A DNA stretch of 64,000 nt from Meconema thalassinum (Eukaryota; Arthropoda; Insecta; Orthoptera; Tettigoniidae): the NCBI GenBank assembly GCA_946902985.2, contig OX336399.1, forward strand, positions 156,488,411 to 156,552,410. Reading direction: 5' to 3'. The translations under genes were made by a program, and so were the position numbers. The notes under the pieces were generated by a model, which did not search any database, was not told the origin of the DNA, and worked only from the letters and a program-made list of their open reading frames with translations. Positions 36,925 to 46,066 of this stretch are shown here, in pieces; position 1 is the first letter of the stretch, and each line of letters starts with the position of its first letter.

Positions 36925-37703
36925 GGCCCCAAACACAATGGAGTGTATGTTGACTGTCTGGCGTTCGCGGACGACGTAGTCATATTTGCAAACAACATCA
37001 GTTCAGCAAACAGGAAGATAAACCATCTTAAAGACACAGCAGAGACAATAGGACTACAAATTACGAATGGTTGTTCACAGACCATGGAAAGATTCGAAGA
37101 GTCAAGAAGTTTAAATACCTGGGTGAAGTAATCCAAGAGAATGGGCTAGAAAAAGAAGCGACCAATATCCGCATCCTGAAACTAGAGTGAGCGTTCCAGC
37201 TGACTAAAAACATCTACAATAAGAAGACGCTGAGTTTAGGAGCCAAACTAAGGCATTACAGCACTGTTGTCAGACCAGAAGATTTATATGCTTCGGAGAC
37301 CCTGTGTATGAAACGAACAGGACAAGTCAATCAGCTACTTAAAAGAGGATGCAGACTACTACGGAAGATCTTGGGCAACAGATGGGTTGACGGACAGGTT
37401 CAACTGATATGAAATAAAGAAGTATACAATCAGATGGAACCGATAACAACAACAATTAGAAGACGAAGATTGCTGTTTTATGGACACATCTTCTGTATGG
37501 ATAATAACCGGCGCACAAAGAAAATCTGGAATTTTCTTAAACCGAAGATCTCCAAGTTGAAATGGTTCCAAGAGTGTGACCAAGATGTGAGACAGGTGCG
37601 CATTACGCAGGATAAAATCCAAGACAGGAATAGTTTCAGAAGGATGTTGAAAAGCTATCAGGGTTTTATGGTGGATGCAGAACCCACACGACGGAGAAGA
37701 CCT
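36925..37703 (+). pseudogene. LINE reverse-transcriptase remnant, 5' part
   Basis: The frame from 36943 gives YVDCLAFADDVVIFANNISS, containing the (F/Y)ADD catalytic box of reverse transcriptases, and continues to TAETIGLQIT. After a shift, FKYLGEVIQENG and KRGCRLLRKILGNRW follow, with stops near 37187 and 37410, then RRRRLLFYGHIFCMD and ...PTRRRRPL. The reading continues at 40865 after the transposon inserted at 37708-40861. Frameshifts and stops make it dead. The family is the same as the fragments at 16.2-17.1 kb. Confidence 0.8.
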
Positions 37704-37707
37704 TTAA

Positions 37708-40700
37708 GGGGAGGTATGACTGAATTTTTCGGATTTTCAAGCAAAAACTCGTTTTTTTGTTTTATTTATATAAAAATACCCTAATTCTTCCTCTTTCAGA
37801 AAATCATCTCAGTTTAGTAATTCCGGCTATTTTGAAGCTTGTAGAGGCCATTTAATGTGAGCGCGCATGGCATTTAATAGCCCACTACCACGCCCACTTT
37901 TCCTGTAATAGCATAATGATAGTTTTCTGTATGTTTTTTTGTCGATTATTCAAGTATTCCGCGGCGTATGTGTCGTAGAGGCACACCTGTGCAAGCTGAC
38001 AGTCGTTTGTTTACTACGTAGTCCATATAACTACGTTATGTCATTTAATAGTTCAATTTTAACTAATTTAGAGAACGATTTCTCTCTTCTAAATTGCATT
38101 CCATTTTTTTTCACACAACTATACTATGATAGTTAATATTATATATATATATATATGTTTGTATTATTTACATTCTGAATTTCGTATTTGTGTTGACTGT
38201 AGTAGTACAAGCATGGCTTTCCTGTTTGTTTATGTTATTGTAATGCAAAAGTAACGTGTGGTTTCAGTACAGCGAATTACATATCCAAACTAGTGATTAT
38301 TCAGTGATGTGTTTCGTCTTATTTCCTTTGTAGTTGTGTAATTTATAGTGTAGAGGTCTTAGTGCGTCGTTTTAGTGTATAGATAAGTAGTGATTATAGT
38401 TTTTAGGTTAGGCCTATAGCAATAGAGATTATTATTATTAGTGAGAAACCATGGAAATTCAAAAGAGTCCTAGGTGTAGCTATAGACCAGTGAAAAAAAC
38501 GTCCCTCAAAGAAAAGCAAGGCTGCCAAATTAGCTATAGCTAAAAGAAAGAGTCAGAAACCAGGACAAGAAGTCAGTTCAGTTAGGCCTAATGAAGAAGT
38601 GAATAACGTTTCTAGTAGCTCACTAGATGCAGATATGTCTGCATCTGAGAGGAAAATAAATTTATTTTCTGTTTCTGCCAGTGCAGAACAAAGTGTTGGG
38701 TCTGTGATCTATACCTTGGTGCATAAGGATGTTTGGCAAGAACTAGTGAAGGAGCTACTGTGTGGTGAGTGTAAGAACAAATCTATTTTTATTGAATTTA
38801 GGGAAACTCATGGGTTCTCCTCTAAAATTATAATTAAATGCAGAACATGTGGTTATGTTTCTGCTAACACCTACACTTCACCAAGAATTAAAGATGATAA
38901 TTCTCAAAGACCTGGTTTCCATGTGAACAATGCTATGGTTGAAACATTTAGTAGTTTAGGTAAAGGCCAGCGTGGGCTGGAGACATTTTCTATAGGTATG
39001 GGTATGAACACTTTAGGTCGAAGGCCTTTTGCAAAACACCTTAGAATTCTCATAGATGAGGGAAAATTAATGAGAAGAGAAGTACTTTCTATGGCTGCAC
39101 AAGTAGTACACAATGCTCATGGGGCTAGTGATGAACAGACCATTGACATAGGTGTTTCATATGATGCAACATGGCAGAAACGTGGCCATACATCGAATTA
39201 TGGTGCAGGATTCGTAATTGACATTCTGACTGGAGTTGTGTTAGACTACCATGTTCTGTCAAAGTATTGCCATCAGTGTGTTATTGCAGAAAGGGACCTG
39301 GGAAAAAATAGTGCAGAATATAATATTTGGTGGGAGGGTCATAAGAGCTCAGATGAATGCCAGAAAAATTATGATGGGTCCTCCAATGCAATGGAAAAAG
39401 ACATTGGAGAGATCCTGTGGAAGAGATCCATTGACAATGGTTTTCGATACACATCGGTGTTGTCAGATGGGGATGCCAAGACCTACGCCCACTTGAATGA
39501 GATTGAGGTGTACGGTCCAGAACAAAGGATTGAGAAAGAAGAATGCATAAACCATATTTCTAAGCGACTTGGTACTGCTCTTCGTAACACTGTAAAGGAA
39601 TGGAGGGCGAAGGGTGTGACACTGGGTGGGCATAAAGAGGGCAACTTGAAAGACAGCACTATAACTAAATTGACCCATTATTATAGGCATGCCATTGTCA
39701 ATAATATTCCAGGTGTAGGAAAAATGAAGAGGGCAGTTTTTGCAACTCTTAGACACTGTATGTCAACTGACCGCAAGCCTCAGCATTTGACTTGTCCTAA
39801 GGGTATCAACTCCTGGTGCTTCTATAACCGACAACAGGCAGAAGGAAAACCAAATGATAGCCACAGTAGAATGAGTTGCAAGCTGAATCCTTCTGTTGTT
39901 GAGAAGATAGCACCTGTGTATCTGAGACTAGCATCAGATCAGATATTTCAGCGTTGTACAGCGGGGAAGACTCTGAATGCTAACGAGTCCCTCCATAATG
40001 TAGTGTGGAGTAAATGCCCTAAGGAGATATTTGTTTCCAAGACAAAACTGGAACTTGGTATCCTCAGGGCTGTCTCAGAATTCAATATGGGGCACTACAA
40101 AACTCTGGAAACCCTTCATTCCATCAGAAATTCGACCATCCCTATAAACTCAAGTTCTCTATGCAAACTACAAGATGTTAGACGTGTTACTCAGGCACAA
40201 AAGAGGGGCTGTGATCGGGAGAAAATGACTAGGAGGCATGTAAAATGGCAGAAGATATCTAAGGAAGAAAGAACGAGGAGATGTGAAGGGGAAACATATG
40301 GGGCAGGGCAGTTTTGAGTGAGTAAATATTAACTTGCCTTTTTCTCGCATTGCTCTTTTCCAATGTTTTTCTGTGTACAAAATGCTCCTTGCGATGCAAT
40401 TCTTTTCAGATGTTGTTGAAACTTGGTAAAGTAGTTGCAAAAGGTACACTAATGTAAACTTGTTTCTGGTTTTGAACTTCTCTGAGTTTTAGTATGAATT
40501 TTGATAGATAACTTTAAACTATTAATGCCGAAATTTTAAAAATATATAAAATGAAAGTTTAAACTTTTCTGGAAAGAACAGTATTCATCTAACACAAAAA
40601 CCCAAAGCAAATATTGTTTCTATACATCATAACAACATTTTTTAAAAAAATCAGCTTGGTCGAACAAAAACTTTGTCGCAAGGGACTTTTTTTATGTGAC

Positions 40701-40861
40701 CACTTTTTGAATACAAAAAAGTGCAATATCTCAAAAACTAACAAAGCTATTTAATTACAAATTAGAACATTAGATGCCAGCAACTGTTTATGCAAGTGGT
40801 TTAAATTTGGTAATGATATGATAAAAACTGTGGAAGTTGAAAAACTCAGTCATACCTCCCC
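37708..40861 (+). mobile_element. Autonomous-type DNA transposon with 23-bp TIRs (Mutator-like/Kolobok-like)
   Basis: The ends are inverted repeats starting GGGGAGGTATGACTGA, 22 of 23 bases identical (37708-37730 and 40839-40861). The left flank is TTAA (37704-37707) and the right flank TAA (40862-40864). The pre-insertion LINE frame (CCT TTA ACA GAG GAG CGG) supports a TTAA or TAA target. The 3,154-bp element holds one transposase gene on the same strand. Near-identical TIRs and a nearly open gene suggest a fairly recent insertion relative to the decayed LINE around it. Confidence 0.85.
38451..40317 (+). CDS. Mutator-like DDE transposase of the 37708-40861 transposon
   Basis: An open frame of 573 codons runs from 38599 to a TGA at 40315-40317. 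It stays open upstream to 38494, just after a TGA at 38491. The likely true start is the ATG at 38451 (context ACCATGG), one frame off. An A7 run at 38493-38499 lies where a one-base change would link the two frames, adding about 49 lysine-rich residues. Numbering from 38599, C55-x2-C58 and C81-x2-C84 form a probable zinc ribbon. GVSYDATW (D189), VLSDGDAK (D290/D292) and NESLHNVVW (E463) are candidate DDE residues, and a further CxxC lies at 224-227. The whole resembles the 'Mutator-like transposase domain' family found in arthropods. The alternative in-frame ATG is at 38635. The product probably cuts and pastes its own element; activity of this copy is doubtful because of the frame break. Confidence 0.8.
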
Positions 40862-40864
40862 TAA

Positions 40865-41040
40865 CAGAGGAGCGGAAGAACAAGCTGGAAGATGGGCTCA
40901 AGAGATACTGGCAAGATATCAAAGCTGGCAAACGAACAAAACGCAGACACTGAAATGAGAGTGGTTGTTAACACGCAGCCCATAGAAGCTCAAGTCGACG
41001 GATAAAATTAAAAAATAAAACATAAAATAAATTAAAATGT
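40865..41040 (+). pseudogene. LINE remnant, 3' part, with A-rich tail
   Basis: TEERKNKLEDGLKRYWQDIK continues in the frame left at 37703 and ends at TGA 40951-40953. A short 3' UTR and an A-rich AAATTAAAAAATAAAAC tail follow. The join across the transposon fixes the insertion site precisely. Confidence 0.85.
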
Positions 41041-41560
41041 AAAATACATACCGTAAATAAATAATTTTGTCCTATGAAGGGTTAAGATATATTCACCCCT
41101 TTTACAGAAGATTAAAACCCATTCCCGATATCCCTTAATATCAACTTCGTTGAAAAAACTTTGAAGGAATATCTAATCTATTAAGTACACGACAAATAAG
41201 AGGAAAACAACAAGTATAATTCAAACACAAGTCTGCAAGAAGAAAGCAATGAAGTTCATACAATGGCTTCTAGTTTAAATCCTTTAAAAGCATTTTATAT
41301 TTATCCTCATTTTCCTCTCATTTAATCTCATTTGTATGACAAGAATAGTTTGTAATTAAATTTTATGTAATGAAAGGAACTATTAAGTACACCGCCCTAC
41401 TTATCCCGAGAACAAATTGCATGCTATGTACGGGCCATGCCTTGCACTTGTTTCACTCGATATTCCCCGTGCAGATTGTTCATGCTGCAGCTTGGCAAGT
41501 ATGAGTAAAATTGAATTCTGTATATCATTAACTTTTTACTGGACAACTTGGCCTTAGATT
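41041..41560. other. Spacer without recognised gene
   Basis: AT-rich. I see no SINE boxes, transposon ends or coding signature. Confidence 0.4.
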
Positions 41561-41569
41561 TATTGTTGT

Positions 41570-42010
41570 TATTTCTTTCAGCGGCTTGGACATCGTAATC
41601 ATCAGCCCCGTTGTTCTTCGTGAGAATGCCAAATGTTATAAATATTTTATTTGCTTGCCAAGATGGGCGACTGGTTATCGTGTCGGACTACCAACCCCAA
41701 GCTTACAGGTTCGATCCTGGCCGTGGTAAGGGATTTTTGAAAGGCGACAAAAAGTATGACATGCATGTCATACGTTGTTGGCATGTCCATTTGAATTCAG
41801 TAGGCCGTGATCATAATGGTAAAATTTATCTCGGGATTTTCCGCCAACACAAAGTTCCTCCATTCTCTACTAGAAAGCGCTGTAGTGTCAAGGAGCTTAG
41901 ATATCTAACGTCCTTGACTTTCATAGCGTTCCAACGAACAATAAAATTCCACATGCAAGCTGCCCTCTGGGTGTCCAATAACAAAGCTTGCACCCGGCAT
42001 CCAAGGCAAT
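41570..42010 (+). repeat. tRNA-derived SINE
   Basis: A head with GGGCGACTGGTTATCGTGTC (A-box-like) is followed by CAGGTTCGATCCTGGCC (a good B-box). The body reads AAGGCGACAAAAAGTATGAC, a CATGCATGTCATACG palindromic stretch, GGCCGTGATCATAATGG and CCAAGGCAATATGAAA. An ATT microsatellite follows, which belongs to the reverse-strand LINE next door. Confidence 0.65.
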
Positions 42011-42014
42011 ATGA

Positions 42015-42545
42015 AATTATTATTATTATTATTATATTATTCCTTCGTTACGTCCAACTAAGGACCACGTCATGTCAACTGTTTTTTCTGCATTTTAATG
42101 TTGGCCAGTACTCTTTCATTCGCAATCGATGTTGTACCTTTCTCTCTGTCGTCCACGCCTTCCCGGTTTTTAGCTTCGGCTTAAGTTGAAAACTCCGATG
42201 TTGTGAAGTTTATCCCTAAGTGGTTAGTTAGTTAGTTATTGTTGTTTTAAGGGGCGGAACTACGAGGTCATCTGCCCCTTATCCCTAAGTGGGCCACGCT
42301 CCTGGATATCTTCACGTGTTATCCCAGTCTCCAACTGATCTTTCTCTGCTTCAATGAACCAGGCCCCCTTTGTCTTTTTCTCACGGAGAAAAGCAAGAAT
42401 TCTGTTGGATAGCCGTATTGATTTCATTCGGGTTATATGTCCATAAAAAGAAATCCTCCTTTTCCTCATCACGTCCGTTATTTTCTCTACGCGTGTGTAC
42501 AACTCGTGGTTGTGGCGTCTTCGGAACTCGCCGTGTTCTTTGACT
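42015..42545 (-). pseudogene. LINE C-terminal fragment with AAT tail (copy L1c)
   Basis: On the minus strand MRKRRISFYGHITRMKSIRL (the R-R-x-x-x-F-Y-G-H-x-x-R-M motif) is followed by a segment interrupted by a 55-bp insertion (42224-42278). It resumes and, in a shifted frame, reads KAWTTERKVQHRLRMKEYW and CRKNS with a stop near 42087. An (AAT)n tail lies at 42016-42040. It is the same LINE family as 16.2-17.1 kb and 36.9-37.7 kb. Confidence 0.75.
42224..42278 (-). mobile_element. 55-bp retroposed LINE/SINE tail with 14-bp target duplication
   Basis: TTATCCCTAAGTGG flanks it on both sides (42210-42223 and 42279-42292). On the minus strand the insert reads GGGGCAGATGACCTCG...CCGCCCC (GGGGC/GCCCC stem), TTAAAACAACAATAAC, then a short ACTA-repeat tail. 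The same hairpin plus AACAACAAT tail ends the LINE-like sequence at 15.9 kb. This is an extreme 5'-truncated retrocopy. Confidence 0.8.
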
Positions 42546-42546
42546 A

Positions 42547-42585
<39 letters not shown>

Positions 42586-42586
42586 T
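42547..42586. repeat. (ATT)n microsatellite
   Basis: An uninterrupted ATT run (AAT on the minus strand) adjoining the LINE fragment. Frames through it (poly-Y or poly-N) are artefacts. Confidence 0.95.
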
Positions 42587-42601
42587 TTAGTTGAAGGATT
42601 T

Positions 42602-42935
42602 CAAATATCACACGTATGACTGTGACTTCGGATGTACGTGTGCGATTCCCGGCTCTTCCAAGAAATTTAATTTTGGTCTGAGGGTTGTCTCATGAGGTAA
42701 AACTGAAAAGAGGAGGGTTCACCTCCCACCGCAGCAATCTAGGAAGTAGAGTTCTGTGGTTTCCCACTTTTATTCCAGACAAATGCTGGGATGGTTCCTG
42801 GCTTAAGGCCGCGGTTGCCTCCTTCACAATCCTACCTTCATTACAAGAGCACGAACTAATACAGCCATCACAATAACACAGGTTATCAGACAATACATAC
42901 ACACTCAGGTACACGATGTGAAGGAATCCCTAAAA
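42602..42935 (+). repeat. tRNA-SINE, diverged
   Basis: GACTTCGGATGTACGTGTGCGATTCCCGGC is B-box-like. The body shares AAGAAATTTAATT(T/C)TGGTCT, TCATGAGG and GTGGTTTCC with the SINE at 49700-49895. The 3' part (TAATACAGCCATCACAATAAC, GGTTATCAGACA, ACACTCAGGTACACG) resembles the tail of the 46468-46992 SINE, so it is a composite or shared-tail SINE. Confidence 0.5.
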
Positions 42936-43555
42936 TAAATCAACTATCTACTTGAGCAACTCTGGTTCAGATCATAGATCATTACATTTTCTTTCATTTG
43001 GCATGTAAATTTATCTCCTAGTTTTATTTATACTGAAGTGATTTGGTTTGAAAGTCAAGAAATTGAAGTGATTTCCAACATCTGATAAAATTAGGTTTTA
43101 GAGTTCGCGGTAGAATTGCTAAGTGTCCTTTCAACATCCATTTAGACCCACTTCGAATGCATTTCTAGTCTAGTGTGTAAACCACAAATTTCTAGAGTGT
43201 AGTTTGTTTAAGCTTGCATGTGATGTGAGTCCTTAGTCTTTACAATGGTTTTATGAGCCCTCCATGTTTCCCTGGCCAGAGCTAATCGTTACATCTCTAC
43301 ATAGCTACCACAATCGACATCCAAGACAATCATTTCAACATACTCTAACCTTGGTCTCCCCCCCCCCTCAGTTCTTGTCCTCAATCCTTCCTTCCATAAC
43401 TTAGTACTCCATTCCAGGGTACCTTAGTATGTACCGAACCAACCTATCTCTTGTCTTCATTAGTACTCGCCAGAAACAACTCTCCTTCCCCCACTCTTAT
43501 CAATACCTCTTCATTTGTTACTATAGCTACGCATCTAATCTTTATCATACCCTCC
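42936..43555. other. Spacer without recognised gene
   Basis: Nothing recognisable. A C-run lies at 43361-43369. The upstream part of the open frame that starts at 43429 is not similar to LINE protein and is probably chance read-through. Confidence 0.4.
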
Positions 43556-43920
43556 AAGGCTCACAAGAAGCTGCCCGTGTGAAGATACCGAAGACAGAAA
43601 TCAAAGATCCCATTATTCCTCTATTAGAAAAAATGGCACCTGGTCGTAACTTTCCACATGGAATTCGGAAATCATTGAACAGGATGAGGACGGGGCTTTC
43701 ACGCTGCAAGAACAATCTCAAGAAATGGAACATGCTCATCAACAATGAAGAGTTCTGCGACTGCAGCATGTTACAAGATTCAGAACACCTGTTGATCTGC
43801 CCCTTGATGGAGGACAAATGTTCAAAGGACGATCTTATTGCTGCAAATACTAATGCTGTAACTATTGCTACATACTAGCAAAATTCAATTTGATTCGGAC
43901 ACGAAAAAAATGAATAAATC
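43556..43920 (+). pseudogene. Jockey-like LINE ORF2 C-terminal fragment
   Basis: The frame to TAG at 43876-43878 contains KSLNRMRTGLSRCKNNLKKW, then FCDCSMLQDSEHLLICPL and KCSKDDLIAANTNA. The N-R-(L/M)-R-T-G, C-x-C...H-L-x-x-C-P and D-D-L-I-x-A order is typical of the extreme C-terminus of jockey-type insect LINEs (a small CxC-H-C motif after the RT domain). A short A-run follows. It is a different LINE family from the FYGH-motif one. 5'-truncated; RT and endonuclease are absent. Confidence 0.7.
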
Positions 43921-44035
43921 TTTATCATTCTCCTGTAAAACCACATTTCAAATGTATCTATTCTCCTCTTACCTCTAACAGTAACAGCCCAAGAACGGTA
44001 TCACTCCCATAGACAATGACTTTCTAATACCTATA

Positions 44036-44083
44036 TAGTTATTGTTGTTTTAACGGGCAGAACAGCGAGGTCATCTGCCCCTC
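44036..44083 (-). mobile_element. ~48-bp retroposed LINE/SINE tail
   Basis: The minus strand reads GGGGCAGATGACCTCGCTG...CTGCCC, then GTTAAAACAACAATAACTA, the same hairpin plus AACAACAAT tail as 42224-42278. CTAATAC (44024-44030 and 44084-44090), with further imperfect bases, flanks it as a target duplication. Confidence 0.7.
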
Positions 44084-44339
44084 CTAATACTTAAACCTTG
44101 ATGCTGCATATATCATTCGAGTAGTAGATTAATTACTCTACTTCGAAATTCGAAAAAATTATTCCAGTATTCGATGTATTCGAATTATTTGAATACGGTA
44201 TTCAAATGTTCGAACAATGTGGATGTGCGAAAAGTTCTAACATTCGAAGTACCGGTTATCGAGTATTGTGAATAATCGATTATTAAACTAACCCGATGTG
44301 GTGATTGAAGCCATTTTCAGTGATGCCTTACCGACAGCA

Positions 44340-44633
44340 GTGTCTCAGCTGACTAAACCGCAGCGTTAGGTCATGGGACCAAGCTCTATGCTGACTCGGT
44401 AGACGCGTGGGTTCGAGCCCCACCGTCGGCCGTCCTTGAAATGGTTTTCCATGGTTTCCCATTTTCAACACCAATCAAATTCTGGGACGGTACCTTCTGA
44501 TAGGCCACGGCCGATTCCTTCCACATCCTTGCCCAGTTTCATTCCATCTCTCATCCCGGCGCGCAGGTCGCCCACGGGCGTCGAATAGAAAGACCTGCCC
44601 TCGGCCTCTCCGGTGGCCACACGATAAAAAAAA
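44340..44633 (+). repeat. tRNA-derived SINE with A-tail
   Basis: The head ACTCGGTAGACGCGTGGGTTCGAGCCCC carries a strong B-box (GGTTCGAGCCC). The body has CCATGGTTTCCCATTTTC, ATAGGCCACGGCCGATTCC and GCGCAGGTCGCCCACGG, and ends in an A-run at 44624-44634. Repeat A copy 2 starts immediately after. Confidence 0.7.
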
Positions 44634-46066
44634 AGTCCTCTCGGCACGCCGGAAGGCGGAGGTAGATTTCACCGGACAAACTTGGGGATAGGCGAAAATA
44701 GGCAGAATATGCAGATTTTCGTAGAAGGATCAGACCTCATTTAATGCGAGAAGGTATTTTATAATTGGAGCTTAATTAACTTTATTTTTCGTCATTTTAT
44801 GCTTATTTTAAACATTTTATTGTCTTATGGGAACGGTAACCTTCTTGTCATTTGGGGTCCATTTTTATACTTGTGGTCACACTGTCCTTATGCTAGGTTT
44901 CGACACTGATGTGCAACTATGTAACGGTCTGTTACTTCTTCACGCAAAATTATATCTACCGCAGAGATTTTGGTTGGTTCCTCAGTTTAGGGGCTGCGAC
45001 AACGCGGTCATGTAACCCCGTGTACTTTGGGATGGCTGTATTAGTCTGTAATTCAGGTAAGGACTGCAGACGGTCAATTTCAAGCAGTAGTTACTAATGT
45101 TGCTACCAGGTACTACCGTCAACGACACCTAGCTGTGAACTTGGCTACTAGATGCCACCGCAACCAGCAACTCGCAACGAACGTTGGAACTTCCCCTCCA
45201 AAGGAAAGCATACTGAGGAATTTTTGGCGCTCTTAGAAAATCCGACGACTTCGGCCGGCTTTGAACTCGCGACCTTGGGCATAAACATTCAGCATGCTAC
45301 CAGTTACGTCACCGAAGCCGCTTCACACTTAGATGGAAATCTGAATCTGATCTCGTGCAAGTGCGTTATCTTGGCAACGTCTGATGGCTCATCCCTCATC
45401 AATTTAGTAGTGTTGCCATGGCAACCACTGATAGGTCTTGGCATTTTCTTATAATTCCGAAATTATTTTTCTCATCCCTTGGCATAATGGTGGGTTATAT
45501 CAAAAATTCTTTCAGACAAAAGTTTTAGGTAATTATTATGGGAATATTGTCCATTTTGTACGGTTTTGATATTGTGCCTATTAAGAGAGATATGATTAAT
45601 GTTTCCCGAAAAACCCACTTTTTCCCACCCCTTTGGTCAATGGTTGGTGCTATAAAAAAAACTCTTCAAACATACATTTTTGGGCTTCATCCGACACATA
45701 GTATGAATGTTGAACGGATTCGATATTTCACATATTAAGAGAGTTATAGCAATATTTCACTTTTTCGAAAAAAAAGCCCCCCATTTTCACCCCCCAACGA
45801 CCGATTTAGCCCAGTAACGAACTCGACCGAGATTTTATAGGTATACGTATTCGGTAAAAAATTCAAAGTGATTGGTACAAAATTACGGCAGTTATCGTGT
45901 CCACAATAAACTGATATACATATACATACATAAATTATATATAACTTTTGAACTGACGGTGGTTTTGGGGCCTGGGGATGTGAAACGCGAAGATATGTCG
46001 AAATTTTCCGGAAGTCGAAACATGGTACCCATTGCAATAGTTAGCTTTCTAACGAAATCTACCTCT
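44634..46066 (+). repeat. Repeat A, copy 2
   Basis: This is the inverted counterpart of 1-1128, extending about 320 bp further right than the window shows for copy 1. It contains a reversed SINE segment (44971-45332), then a unique-looking stretch with a TATACATACATAAATTATAT patch, and ends GAAATCTACCT at 46066. AGGTAGATTTC (44661-44671) near its start is the inverse of that end. Copy 3 follows with no spacer. Confidence 0.75.

Noticed and set aside
1..46000. One large inverted duplication (repeat A and family B on the left mirrored at 34.8-46 kb)
   Set aside because: The sequences between the shared repeats do not match, so independent dispersed copies explain the mirror order.
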